In this document: positions 45,630 through 56,635 of the stretch, in pieces
How positions within the stretch are numbered: the stretch's first letter is position 1
Layout: each line of letters begins with the position of its first letter
NCBI GenBank assembly: GCA_012845835.1
Contig: JABAKD010000001.1
Coordinates: forward strand, 14,943,382-15,007,381
Direction: 5' to 3'
DNA from: Undaria pinnatifida
Taxonomy: Eukaryota > Sar > Phaeophyceae > Laminariales > Alariaceae
DNA: 64,000 nucleotides
Notes under the pieces: generated by a model
What the model was told of the DNA's origin: nothing
The model's input: only the letters and a program-made list of their open reading frames with translations
Database searches by the model: none
Program-made: the position numbers and the translations under genes

Positions 45630-46030
45630 CTCATATATCTACGGATGTGCGACCGTTCCACAATATATGACGACCATTTACACATCGAGGTCGAGGAGGT
45701 GCTAACAAGGTCTTCCGCACCCGCGGCACATTGCAATGGGCAAATCCCTTCGGCGGCGCCGGCTACGGCTGCTGCTGGCATTGATACACAAGGATCGATC
45801 AAGCGATTATTGCGGCAAACCACACGTCTTGTGCCTGCTAATTATCCAATGGATACCATAGCACAGCTCACAGACAGCACAGCTCACAGACAACCCAATG
45901 CAAGCGTCTCCCACCAAGACCCCCACAGCAGAGTCCGTTGATAAGCCAGGCTCTGCACCTGCTGTTGAGGTTCACGTGACAAATGTGCAGGCTGTGCTCA
46001 ATGCCACCAAATCACTGTCATCACACCTCT
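45056..46030. other. Spacer between the LINE and the YR element
   Basis: It contains the (TA)n run and open frames of up to 168 codons on the minus strand, which cross the microsatellite and have no motif. A plus-strand Ala/Thr-rich frame (45624-45941) is equally unsupported. Confidence 0.5.
45598..45625. repeat. (TA)n microsatellite
   Basis: About 14 TA dinucleotides. A similar run is at 34058-34078. Confidence 0.95.
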
Positions 46031-46265
46031 ACCTTCTTGGAGGGTGACAACAGGGGGTTGGTGGAGGCGTTTTAGAATTCGGAACAAACGGGGATGCGGG
46101 ACAAGGGAAACGATAGCCCATGTGCCGAGCGTCGAGCCACGAGACCACCAGCTTCCCTGGTCATAGACGGTCGTGGTAGCACCGGCGTGACCTCGTAGCA
46201 CAGGGACCGACGGCGTGCTCATCACCATTGGTCGAGTTTCCCATGACGGCCGGAGGAGCTGAGAT
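46031..46265 (+). repeat. A1 split direct repeat of the YR element
   Basis: This matches 52331-52572 in the same orientation. Shared stretches include ggaggcgttttagaattcgg versus ggggcgttttggaattcgg, gagcgtcgagccac, and tggtcatagacggtcgtggt versus tggtcatggacggtcgcggt. The likely Gag ATG (46243) sits at its right end. Confidence 0.88.
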
Positions 46266-48379
46266 CATTGATGTGGGAGGTGGACTCGTGGGTAGACAGG
46301 CCCTACTTCCCCCAGTCGGCATACTGCCGGCAGAAGGCAACGGCCAAGGCAAAGGGGCGGTCACGAATGCCCCTGTAGCACCAGCCTTAATGGCCCCGAT
46401 ACTGCAGGTATTGGCGACGCAACAGGTGATCGTGGGACGATAGGCCCGCGTGGAGAATAACCAGGCCCAGCCTCTGCAGGAGCAGGAGCAGCAGCAGCAG
46501 CAGGTGGCCACTCAGGCCCCGGGCGGTGCACCGCAGGGAGGCTTGGTGGAGGACAGGCGATGGGAGGTCAGCAGCCCCTCCGCGCCTTGAGACGGCCTCC
46601 TGCAGGCTGGGGTTACGGCTGGAGTCAAGGCCAACAAAAACCAGGCCGCTGACCTTTAGCGTGCCAAAGAAAGAGAAAGTTCTTCATCTCCCGTGGAGGT
46701 TATAACTTGCCGGAGGACATCAATCGTACCCTCCACCTCCTGGTGCTCGACAAAGTGGCCCACTTCTCTAAAAAGGTCGTCACGCAACTTAAATAATTGT
46801 CTGAATTCGCAGTCGTAGACCTCTTCCCTCCCGTGCCAACAGCCGAGACCCCCTGGCAATGCCTGCCGACGTCCAGTTCGCCACGTTCGTCGCGGTGTTC
46901 ATGGAAACCCTCGAACATGGCATGGAGAGAGCGCGGGCGGTCTGCAAAGGCTGGGTGAGCCACTTGTGGGGCGAGGTGGAAGAAGTGTAGAAGTCGGTGG
47001 AAATCTACCCCCGGCGCCATTTCAGCCACCGCAGCCCGTACTCTGCCCAAGTTTGTGAGCTGCTACTCAAAGCAGTAAAAAGCGGCTCCAAGGACGCGAT
47101 AAATGCACTCGGGACGCAGGGAGGTATGCTCTCCCGGAACCACCCGTACGTCGCCATCCCCGCCGATACGGGGGTACCCATGATCACGCCGACCTTCATT
47201 CGGCTGCGGAAGCAGGAGGAGGAACGCGCCGCAGCCGGTCGCGGGGGAACGCAAGGATCTTTGGCGGCAGCCCCCCGACAAGGGACCACGCTCGGTCGGG
47301 GGGAAAATCAAGGGAGCCCCAGGCGCGAGGGGCCTGAATACGGCCCCGGGTCGGCGGCGACGGGTTGCCCGCGTTCTTCAAGGCTCGCATGCAGGACCGA
47401 TCTACTCCCCCCGAGGTGTGATTACGCGTGGCGGGAGTTCTCGTACCCGCGCGTGAACTGCCAGTTAGCCCACGAAGTTACCGTGCTGTAACAGCCGTAG
47501 CCGCAACAAGCCCTCCCGCTGGCGCAACCGCTCCCCCGTCGCCGCCGCAACAGCCGCAGCCGCAACAAGCAAGCGCAGCAGCGGGGGGGGCGGGAGCAAG
47601 AGAGGAGAGCAGAGAGCAGCGACCACCGAGCGTCCAATTCAGTCGAAACATAGAGGGAGGTGGCAGGGGCGGTTCCCCCAGGGGAGGGAGAAGCGGGACG
47701 GGCCTCTGCCAGGAACTGACAGTACGGGCTCTGCCATCAGGCAGGGCCGACCGAAGGGGGGGCAGGGTCGCAAGAAGAACGGATAGCATTCGCATATGCC
47801 AGGGGGTACGTGGGATTCCTCAATGAACCCACTACCGAGTTGGTGTCGCCGCCCCTGTTTCACGATGAGAACCACTTTCTGCGAAACGAATGCAAGGAGT
47901 CAAGTAGCAGAACGATTGAAGCAGAGTGTACGCAGAAACAGCATGATACCAAAACTCAGAATGCAGATTGTCAGCCGAGTACTGCGTACCAGTACGCAGC
48001 AGGGACAAACCAGAATACGGGAGTACTTAAAAAGGACGAGGGGAATAATGTAACTACCAGTACAGCGACGGCTCGTCCTGAAAGGCTGAAGAGAGGATCT
48101 GCAGATATCCCCGCTTCCTGTCTAATCGGGAAACCGGGGACGCAGAAGGCTCAGCACAGCAGGCCTTGTGTGAGCAGAGGGTCTGCAGATTTCCCACTCC
48201 CGTCGAAAACCGAGGCAGTGTCGGCTTCTCCGAAGACTCACACCATAGTGCACACCATCTTGAGCACAGCGCCAGTTTATCCCCCTCTCACGCGGATCGA
48301 AGCAGGATCGTTCACGCGGAACGCTCAAATCAGAACGGCCGTTCACCCATTCAGTACAGCAGAAGCCCCACAGCAGTAA
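46243..48379 (+). pseudogene. Gag-like ORF1 relic of the YR element
   Basis: It starts MTAGGAEIIDVGGG at the end of A1 and stops at 46441-46443. The same frame continues through a Gln-rich stretch coded by a CAG run. A second conserved-looking block at 46997-47490 (DAINALGTQGGMLSRNHPYV, then FIRLRKQEEE) is followed by Pro/Gln/Ala- and Gly-rich low complexity. A 189-residue frame at 47810-48379 ends the region. It has no known enzymatic motif; assignment as Gag rests on position. Several frameshifts are needed. Confidence 0.6.
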
Positions 48380-48714
48380 AGGAGATGCCGTTGGGTACCG
48401 CCATTAGCTTGGAGCGGCATTAAACCCACCGCCATATGGTAGGAGCGCAGGCATAGTGCAGAGCAGGCGGAGTGGCTCGAACGGCACGGGCAAGTCGAAC
48501 CGTCCGTGCACCAACATGAGAATAGCATGTCCGTTTCGGTCGATTCGCGGGAGAGTAGCGGGTTAGGACGCTCGTGGCTTCCTTAGTGTGTGTCGCTCAG
48601 TCGAAACAGAACAGAACACATGGTACAGCAATGGCAAGCAGAAAATGAAAGACTTCGAAAATATTACCTATTTGCTCAAGAAAGCGAACATGTCCTTTTC
48701 AAGCTAGCGAACAT

Positions 48715-50760
48715 TTGCACAACCATGATGCGAGACACCGAGGAGTCGTGGGAGACTTCGCACGAGCCCGCAAGAGGATCCCTAGTAGCACCGTCTGTAG
48801 ACCCCACAGTTACACAGCGAAACGTCGGAGACTTGAAAGGCTTCGGAGCAGTGGGCGAGCGCTAGTTTCGATAGCGACAAGAGGGGCCCCTGTGAACGGG
48901 GTAACGATGGGCGCTAATTTTTATCGTGCGTTACAGTACGGAAATTACCGCAGCGTCACCGAGCACCTACCAACACTATGGAAGAAACTTGGGGGAAATG
49001 TACGGCGTCAAAAATGTTTAGTGATACAAAAATTAGCCGTGTACAAAATCTCGAATTTAAGAGTCTCGTCATTGGCGGCCGTCGTGACATACAAGGTGCG
49101 AATAATCAATGATTCGTCGTTTGATGAACAGAGCCGACAGAAGAAGGGGGTATTAAACGAAAACGCTGACTCGGATACCGTCCCCCAATGCCCGTGCGCT
49201 CTGGCGTTGACCAAGTTTCTCGCCGAACTCTTGACACTCAGAAAAAGGTTCCCGGTAAGGAGAATTCCGATGAACACAGCCAATGTGTCCGAGGTTTCCT
49301 GGACGTCCTGGTAGACCCTAACGAATCTCACAATTTTTGCTACAGAACTGTAGTTAGGAGAGTTGGTAATGGTTGAATTTCGCTCGACCTTTATGTGCTC
49401 CAAGTCCCCTGGGTTCTGGGGCGAAATGTCGGCCGCCGAACACGCGCACTGAAACACCACGATCAAGGTAACCAAGCTCTTAGACGACGGAAAACAAAAG
49501 ATGACCCACGTAAAGGTGGTGGACCGGTGAGAAGACGGAAAACCCACGACGATTCCGCCGGGCGCAAAAATTAGAGCGCACGCTGGGGGAAAAATAGACA
49601 ATCTTTCTTCCGCGGCCGTGTACGCAGACGACTATTTATTGATTAAGGTGCAACACTCGGAAGACGAGATACGACCGCCCTAATCGCGTCGGCCTCGTTA
49701 GCCTCGGATCACGTGCCGTTGCTCGGGCAGGGCGGGGAAGGCGTAAAGCCTATCCTAGTCCCCAAGAAGAGCACAGACCGGGACACTACGATCGATGCCC
49801 CAGGGTTCACGATCAACTCGCACACACTGAGAATGTCGCTTCCACGTGAAAAAGTCGACGCGATAAAGAGGTAGCTGCGTGAGCAGTGGCCAGTGCACCG
49901 CAAGCAAGCGAAGGCTAGGGAAGTTGCCCGTGTGGCCGGGAAGTTGTGGAATCTCAGGTGCGTAGTGCGAGCTGGCAGATATTTCGTGTGGAGACTGCTG
50001 CGGCTTACGGAGTTGAACGACTCAGCCGGAAGCAAAATTACCAAAATCGTTCGGTGGGACACAGCCAGAGTGTTTCACGCCGAACTTCTCTTCCGGAAAA
50101 TGGGTGATCGAGAATGAGCTACGATTAAAGGAAGAGGCTCTAAGCGCCCCCTTTTACACAGCGATATAAGGACTAGAGCCAAAACCCGCTACGTGTCTGA
50201 CTCCAGTTTCAAAGCGGGAGGCGGTTTCTGGGTTGAGATGAAGGTATTTTGGAGGTGTAAATTGCCGCCAAACCTAGCCGCAGATCTAAGAAGAAAGCAC
50301 GAACTTGAGGAGATATGAACCATCACGGTCAACCTTTTACAGTTACTGGGAATGGTTATGACAGCGTGGGTCATGTTGAGATTTAGTAGCAGACAGGCCG
50401 GATGCGGCAGGGGACCTCATATGGACGATAACATGGCTGCGGTGTCGTCGATCTCTCGATGCGGTGAAGGAAGAGACGAAAGGGCGTACATAATAATGAG
50501 GTTGCTCGGACGCTTCGAACCTCGTTGGCGGTGGAACTCCACGTCCATCAAGACATGTTCCGGGCGCGCTTAACGCACTAGCGGATGGTATTTCGCGTTG
50601 GCCCCGGTTGCAAGTTGAAGACAAGGTCACAGAGCTAACTAACTTCACCCCATGGTCCGAACAGGACATCGGGTCACGGGGCTGGGGGATTTTCGACATT
50701 ATACTTCAGCCTACTAATATCCATAGTAAGCACGACGATATTGTGTTGAACCTCATGACG
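48715..50760 (+). pseudogene. Reverse transcriptase and RNase H relic of the YR element
   Basis: At 48715-49314 the RT N-terminal part reads LRVSSLAAVVTYKVRIIND followed by SFDEQSR. After frameshifts, PPGAKIRAHAGGKI leads to VYADDYLLI at 49618, the catalytic YxDD box. The thumb region includes VAGKLWNLRCVVRAGRYFVW at about 49930. RNase H starts YVSDSSFKAGGGFW at 50189 with its Asp, continues TVNLLQLLGMVMTAWVM, and has DNMAAVSSISRCG with another catalytic Asp. The end resembles the LADGISRW-type tail of DIRS-order proteins. Several stops. Confidence 0.85.
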
Positions 50761-50929
50761 AATGAATAATGCATAACCGAATGACTCACGCGCTCGTTAT
50801 TACGCACATCCCGCGCTGAAGATACAGCTTCCATGCTCCATGTATACCCGTCGCCCAACATACTGAATACATAAATCATGTGCGTCGCTCAGCATACGCC
50901 ATGCGTAGCGAGCGTAGGACTGCTGCTCA

Positions 50930-52060
50930 ACATACGACATGCATGCCGTACGCCCACGGACGTCGCAGGAACAGGGGACAGCAAGGGAGGAAAGAAAAAT
51001 GAGGGCGCACGCTTGGTCAAAACGCTCGCGATTGGGTCAGTTTGGCAGAGTACTCAGAAAACCTGCTTAGAAAAATGGACCACATGGGTGAAAGAGAGGA
51101 AAGCGCAGGGTAAAGGGCCATGGTTGAATGCTCTTGACGGTCCCCATGAGGTGCTGAATGACCTGCTTGAATCCATGGCCTCTCCATGCTTCGTGCATAA
51201 TAATCATCAGCCCACTGTCAGAGGTTACTTAGAGGTGATAAAAAACAATCCACAAAATATTCGCAGGATGCGAACTACCGACGTCCTGTTGCATGATTTT
51301 GGCAGTGGGAAAGATAGATTGATAGGGTGTACGGCATATCGAAAAAAATGGGGCGGGTTAGATTGCCGCTCAGGGGGGCTATGCTTTCGCAAGGGCGACG
51401 CGTAGTAGCAAGTATGGTAAATGGAGGATATGTTATGTGCCTTGGACACGCGATGTGTTACTTTCTCCTGTGCAGAGCGTCAGAGTTGTGTGTATACACG
51501 GACGATCAGGTCCACCCCGAGTTTGTCTAACGCGGAACAACCTCACTTTCCTCAACGAAGGGATACAGGTCGCATTCGAGGAGAGATCGGCCGCCTCGGC
51601 AGTGCAGGAATATTATTTCGCGTCGAAGAGGGACAGACCGATAGCAGGGTGCACCATCTCACGTGAACCCAACACGCAAACGCCAGAGGGGTGGGGGGCG
51701 CATCGATGGGAGTCTTCGAAGCTCTGGTTGAACTGCTCGACGTACACCCTCAGCTACCAGGAGAGGTGCCGCTGACGATCAGTGGCACATCGTCCGGATG
51801 GACAGTGTTTACTATGACGGAAGCGGGGACGCGATCCCGGCGTTGATGTTGAGGGTGAGAAGCAGTGGCAGAGACTCCATACATTTCGCACTGTACTCGG
51901 GAAGAATCGGGGGAGGGGGGACCCAGTTAGTTGCGCCGGGGCTTTTGAGTTGCAATTTGAACGTGCAGGAAGATGGACGTCTCGGGTTTTCATGACGTAC
52001 ATGTCAGGAGGGAGGGGAGGGAGCAGGCGCGGCTCCACAGCCCTCGCAAAACGCGAAGTA
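50930..52060 (+). pseudogene. Tyrosine recombinase relic of the YR element
   Basis: It begins in a frame with WQSTQKTCLEKWTTWVKERK and a SAM-like core-binding part (VRGYLEVIKNN). CRASEL at about 51475 carries the first catalytic Arg. The H-x-x-R box reads YSGRIGGG near 51895, so the first His is Tyr here. RAGRWTSRVFMTYMSG ends with the nucleophilic Tyr codon at 51998-52000, one frame away from the preceding block. It would recombine the circular cDNA into the genome. Frameshifts make it non-functional. Confidence 0.85.
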
Positions 52061-52089
52061 TAATATCATGTTTGCCAGGCTGGCCTTAT

Positions 52090-52330
52090 GATGTAAGTGT
52101 AAGATCTAGCCCCGCTGTAAAATAGAGCGGGCCCATTCAGTGCGATTTAACCTGATGTAAGGTATGTGGGGGAGTTTCGCAAAGAGGTAGAACGGGGGAT
52201 AAGGCCAGGTGCAGGCCGTTCGTATCATACTTGAGTATATATATGGTATTTTATGCGAAAGGGTGGTAGTCCACCCAGAGGTCTCCACGGGAAACATTCA
52301 TCCAGAGTTCTTGAGCCATACCAAATTGTA
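52090..52330 (+). repeat. B1 split direct repeat of the YR element
   Basis: This matches 52610-52865: gtgtaagat at the start, gggtggtagtccaccca in the middle, and cttgagccataccaaa at the end. It follows the recombinase frame directly and abuts A2. Confidence 0.85.
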
Positions 52331-52572
52331 ACCTTCCGTCACGAATGTGGGGTTTGGTGGGGGCGTTTTGGAATTCGGATAAACGGGGATGCTGAACAGA
52401 CGAGACGATTGCCCATGGGAAGAGCGTCGAGCCACAAGACCACCCCGCTGTCCTGGTCATGGACGGTCGCGGTAGCACCCCGGCGTGACCTGATGGCACA
52501 GAGGCCTACAGCGTGCCCGTCACAATTGATCGACTTTCCCACACGCCCGCCCTGTCGCTCAAGAGATGGGGG
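52331..52572 (+). repeat. A2 split direct repeat of the YR element
   Basis: This is the second copy of A1, placed between B1 and B2. It has the same order of blocks as A1, with scattered substitutions and a few indels. Confidence 0.88.
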
Positions 52573-52609
52573 GGATCAGATTGCATCAAGTCGGTGTGCT
52601 CGGCGTGTG

Positions 52610-52865
52610 TGAGTGTAAGATAGACCCACGCTGTACAATGTAACGGGCCCAATCTGTGCGCGTTAGCCTGATACAGGATGTGTGTGGGGGGGTCGTAAAG
52701 ACGTAGTAAGGGGGATAAGAACGGGGCAGCCCATGTGCTGGCCGTTCGTAATATTCTTGGGTTCTATACTTCACTGTATTTTCACGATAGGGTGGTAGTC
52801 CACCCAGGAGTCTACACGTGAAAAACATATCCAGTATCGCTTGAGCCATACCAAACCCAAACCCA
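52610..52865 (+). repeat. B2 split direct repeat of the YR element
   Basis: This is the second copy of B1 and the right end of the element. It ends about cttgagccataccaaaccca, where it meets an aacccatacgaaatacc unit of the repeat that follows. Confidence 0.85.
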
Positions 52866-53004
52866 TACGAAATACCGTGCAACATATTTGCAATGGCATC
52901 GGGCTGTCTCTAGTCGGGAAACTCGTATCGACCAATGACGGGCCTTCAAATATTTCAATATTATTCCAAAGAGGCTTTTTCCCATTATTGATATTTCTTA
53001 AAAT

Positions 53005-53155
53005 CATGGAACCAACCCTAACCCTATAGACTAACCCTAACCCATGCGAAATACCTGTGTGTCTAGGTGCCCCCCCAGTGACGTCATGTTGAACTCTATA
53101 ACCCTCACCCATCCGAAATACCTGTGTGTCTAGGTGCCCCCCAGTGACGTCATAA
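53005..53155 (+). repeat. 67-bp tandem pair with telomere-like start
   Basis: Two units of about 67 bp begin with aaccctaaccc or aaccctcaccc and share gaaatacctgtgtgtctagg and cagtgacgtcat. Upstream, aaccctaaccctatag adds more CCCTAA-like units. A third start (aacccatacgaaatacc) is at 52857, right after B2. Confidence 0.75.
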
Positions 53156-53284
53156 TGAAAATATCGTCACTGGGTGAAATGGTTGAAAAACTCAGCAATA
53201 TGTACCGCCCCAAAGAGGTGTGTCCATGTCCCCTTTTCCACTGGCAATGGGGGTCAGAATTATACCAACTATTTCACCGTTTCT

Positions 53285-53403
53285 TTGCCGGCGCCCGGGA
53301 ATCTGCCAACATTGGCAGGAAGGAAAAGCCTGCCAACACCAAAAACGCCTGTGCACCTACTCTATAGACCCAGATTTCAATTTGAAAAAGACCACGAAGT
53401 ACG
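53285..53403 (+). repeat. Left inverted repeat flanking the exonuclease relic
   Basis: About 115 bp here match 59921-60034 in inverted orientation with only a few differences: aatctgccaacattggcagg, aagcctgccaacaccaaaaa, ttcaatttgaaaa and gaccacgaagtac. The pair are candidate termini of a 6.7-kb element or two copies of a smaller repeat. Confidence 0.8.
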
Positions 53404-53867
53404 TGACTAGTTTCGTTTCTTGGAGCCTGCCATCTGTCGATGCGACGAGGTGGGTATTGATGGCGGAGGCAGCGGTGGGGGCATTGGAAGCAGCACCGGC
53501 GGAGATCGTGACGGTGGAGGTAGCGATGGAAGTAGCGGTGGAGGCGGCGGTGATGGATCCGCTCGGGAGAGCGAACCACAACAAGGTGCAACTTCATCTA
53601 CTTTGACAGCAGGGCACTCATCGACATCACGAGCACTATTCTGTCAAAGCCAGCACGTCAAGAAAAAAGCAATCGGGTGGGGGTGTTTCCTTACAGCCCT
53701 CTACCTACGCTACACAAGGCCGGATGTGAGTGGTTCTTTCGTAGACTTCTGTTTGTTACCTGCTGCTGTACGGACGAATCTTACACAGCAGTATCTGGTA
53801 CCATGGTAAAGCTGAAGCAGTAGACTACAGGACACCAGATAAGAAACATACTTACCTGGTACCTGCG

Positions 53868-54660
53868 GCAAGCTGGCTTTCTTATTTATGAGGGGGTACG
53901 TTCTACACTGACTTCGGGTATAACAGCTCCCGAGCTTCTTTTTTTCCTGAAAATATCAACTTGGCTTTTTTATTACTGCACCTTTAATATTACAGGTAGG
54001 TGTCTTGTACTGCTGTAGTACCGCTGTATGTCGTAAGGCACGGAAATACTGACCTACAGCAGTAGGTTGGCTTTCGTATTTGGCAGAGGGTTTGTTCCTA
54101 CAGGTAACTTCAGTATGTTTTTTTTTTTTCTCACATTAACTCTTGTCAAAAATCTAGAGTCCGTGGTCACATAAAGGTATATTGACTCCCGAGGTTCTTA
54201 CTCCGGTAGCTAAATATCACCCTGGCTTTCTTACTACCAGGTTTATTTTTTCGTTTTCTGTACTGCTGTACACCAGCAGTTTGTCTTCGGCAATGTTATT
54301 TTGATACGAGGTACGAGTCGTACCAGGTCATTGTAGGCTACTGCTCTTGCTGCTTGTGCGCTGCTGGTTGTACGCGAATCTACCTGGTACCAGGTATCAT
54401 AGCTCTGAGCATGCGATACCTGGTACCTGGTACGAAGTAAATACCATACCTGGCCTCTGATTAATTGCATGCCAGATACCAGATGCAGTAGTACAGGACA
54501 CCTAAAAGATACCAGGCACATAAAATAGCGACCTAGGCTGGCTTTCTTATTTGGGAGAGGGTGCACTCTACCTTATTGTACGTTAACTTCAGTACAAAGT
54601 ATCCCGAGTTTCTTATTTTCGTGTAAATAACAGCCTGGCTAATTACGCCATCTATTTTGA
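53868..54660 (+). repeat. Tandem array of ~200-450-bp units upstream of the exonuclease relic
   Basis: Three units start with gctggctttcttatt, ggttggctttcgtattt and ggctggctttcttatttggg (about 53870, 54068 and 54535). They share gaacttcag, a cccgagcttctta-like stretch and a cctggcttt stretch. Between them lie many taccaggta-type words with internal dyad symmetry. No coding sequence is seen. Confidence 0.65.
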
Positions 54661-54772
54661 AACTATTACTTCTGCTGAAGCTTGTTTGCTGTCGTAGCTT
54701 CTACACTCGTACACGTGATGTATAGCTCTGAGCATATGATGACTGGTACATGATAACTGGCACCTGGTACAA

Positions 54773-55402
54773 TTGCGGCAGTCGTGTTTTCTTGGTTCGG
54801 CAGTTCGCAGCTGGCACAAGGCGTATTCAAATCGAAAATTCTCGCTTGCGTTTCCAAAGGTGAAAAACCAGCGTGATTTGGTACCAGGACATGATGGTAG
54901 ACTTGGCGTCAACACCAAGTCAGACGCGACGTATTTGGATGAGGTCAAAGCCGCGAACACTGTGGGCGCGCTGACTCACGCGAAAGCTTGTTGGGTGCAG
55001 ACGCCATCTCTTTCGCTGGCGGGTATAGTGTCTAGTTTGGTTGGGAAAGAGGTGCCCACAGACCCGATCTTCCCCTTGTCTCGCTGGAGTTCTCCCCTCA
55101 ACGCCCAACTGGTGATACTACTCTAGTTAGCTGTGCGCGCGTCCTATTCACGCTCGTTGTAGGTTATCAAACGTTTCTTGTTGCCAGCTAGATTGTTGGC
55201 GCCATGCTCTTGAATCTGCTGGTATGTGGAATGTTAATGATGCCTGCCTTTTAAAATCCTTACGGTGCCGTCACGGGTAGAGTATGCCTGCTTGGATGAT
55301 TACGCGTCCGTTCTCGTTTACGAGGAGATCGAGGCATTGAAGGATCCCATGCGCGGCCCGGTTCCGACCATTTTGCAGCCGGGAACACAGATGCGATTGG
55401 GA
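54773..55402 (+). pseudogene. 3'-5' exonuclease domain exons of the relic
   Basis: Exon 54773-55111 reads DGRLGVNTKSDATYLDEVKA (helix with the second catalytic Asp), TPSLSLAGIVSSLVGKEVP and LSRWSSPLNAQL. The next exon from about 55280 continues EYACLDDYASVLVYEEIEAL. The join recreates the QLEYAxLDAYxxxxxYEE box of DEDDy exonucleases, although the exact splice boundary is not canonical. It is followed by RGPVPTILQPGTQ. The DEDD order lacks its first motif. Confidence 0.78.
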
Positions 55403-55537
55403 TGTTCTGTACCACATTCATCGAGACCTTATTTCTCGCATCATCTAAACCAACAACATGCACGGCACATCCGCATCACAAGCGACTAAACCTGTTATCA
55501 CCCCCCAAACCTGGTCTATTTTGCGATGGAACTCTAG

Positions 55538-56502
55538 GTGCGACTCGACAGCAACAACCATGCCAGTTGTGTTGGCGTTGGGAACGTACAGGGCCATGAG
55601 ACTACCGCTGGATCTTTGCTTCGGTGGCGTCCTCGATCACGTCAACCTGGCGGCCAGAAGAACGTCGTAGTCAAAGTGAGCGACGCGGTCAAGCCTGCTA
55701 CGTACGCAGCACACAAGGAGGCACCTTCCTCCGCGGGTGTGGGTCGTGTGACGATGAAGGAAATCTGCGGCGGCGGCGGTGACAGGCTTGTTCTGTGGGA
55801 CGTTACCCATGTTCGCCTTGCGGCCGATTGGACACCCCCCCCTGCGACACCAGCACCGTCGCCAAACCCGAATGCAAGTGCTGCTTACAACGATGACCCC
55901 GACTTGTTCGCCACCGAAGCACCTTGCCACGTGGTGGGCTCGCTAGGTAAGGCCTTACACCGTCCTTGGAAAAAATTGAGCTGATTTGTCTGACGCCCTG
56001 CCCGCATTGGCGTTCCTCATTCTCTTGCTAACGTTTGTATTCGCCCAACAAACCAAACTTTTTCGTTTTGTTTTTTTTTCTAGATGATACGGACTCGGAC
56101 GAGGGCGAAACGGACGGTGGCGACGGGTATGACTTTGATGCTGGTCACGACCGCGCTTGCGACCTAAGAGGCGGAGACGAGATCGGTGGCAATGTTTACC
56201 AGGACGACGTGAGTGCTGCAGAGGTGGCAGATATGTGTTGTTTGTTTTTGAAATCTGCTCGGCGTCAACGTGCGCTTTGTATACGATTTTTTTCTGTTCG
56301 AATGTTCTCAATTCATGTTGGTTGTTACCCAACTGCATCAGGGGGGTGGCCCAAACATGCTCAAGGGTCGCCTGGATACCTTCCACGCGCTTCCACGTAT
56401 CTCGCGCCTGGTGAAGAAGAGTCACGGCGCCTTCAAGCCCTCCATGGCTTGGTTGAGAGATTCTTGCTATATCGTTAATCTGGAAGACATCAACGAGGCA
56501 AT
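55538..56502 (+). pseudogene. Middle exons of the exonuclease relic, with two clear introns
   Basis: Exon 55538-55946 reads NNHASCVGVGNVQGHETTAG, then VVVKVSDAVKPATYAAHKEA and LWDVTHVRLA. Intron 55947-56083 has GTAAGG and a long T tract before CTAG. The split Asp codon joins in frame to DDTDSDEGETDGGDGYDFD. Intron 56209-56341 (GTGAGT ... CAG, phase 0) leads to MLKGRLDTFHALPRISRL and KKSHGAFKPSMAWLRDS. The acidic linker is typical of disordered hinges. Both junctions keep the frame, which supports real former splicing. Confidence 0.75.
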
Positions 56503-56635
56503 TGGTTTTGACGTCACTTGTGTCGTTGTTCGGATCAGTGATATGGGGAGACTTTAGCTGTCGTCGAAAACAATGCCTGTACTGGGTCATGTGTCGTGAC
56601 CATTACGCTCCTGCCGATCTTGCTTCCAACTGCAG

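Larger units (their letters stand above)
46031..52865 (+). mobile_element. Tyrosine-recombinase retrotransposon (Ngaro/PAT-like) with split direct repeats
   Basis: The layout is A1 (46031-46265), a Gag-like region, RT plus RNase H, a tyrosine recombinase, then B1 (52090-52330), A2 (52331-52572) and B2 (52610-52865). This A1...B1-A2-B2 arrangement is the split-direct-repeat signature of Ngaro and PAT elements of the DIRS order, which insert through a circular intermediate and tyrosine recombinase rather than a DDE integrase. The RT-before-YR order also fits. All coding parts carry stops or frameshifts, so the copy is dead, but its architecture is complete. No methyltransferase was seen. Confidence 0.9.

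Noticed and set aside
45317-45823. 168-codon minus-strand frame
   Set aside because: Runs through the (TA)n microsatellite as repeated Tyr-Ile and has no motif.
47005-47875. Several minus-strand frames over 47-48 kb
   Set aside because: Shadows of the GC-rich Gag-like region of the YR element.
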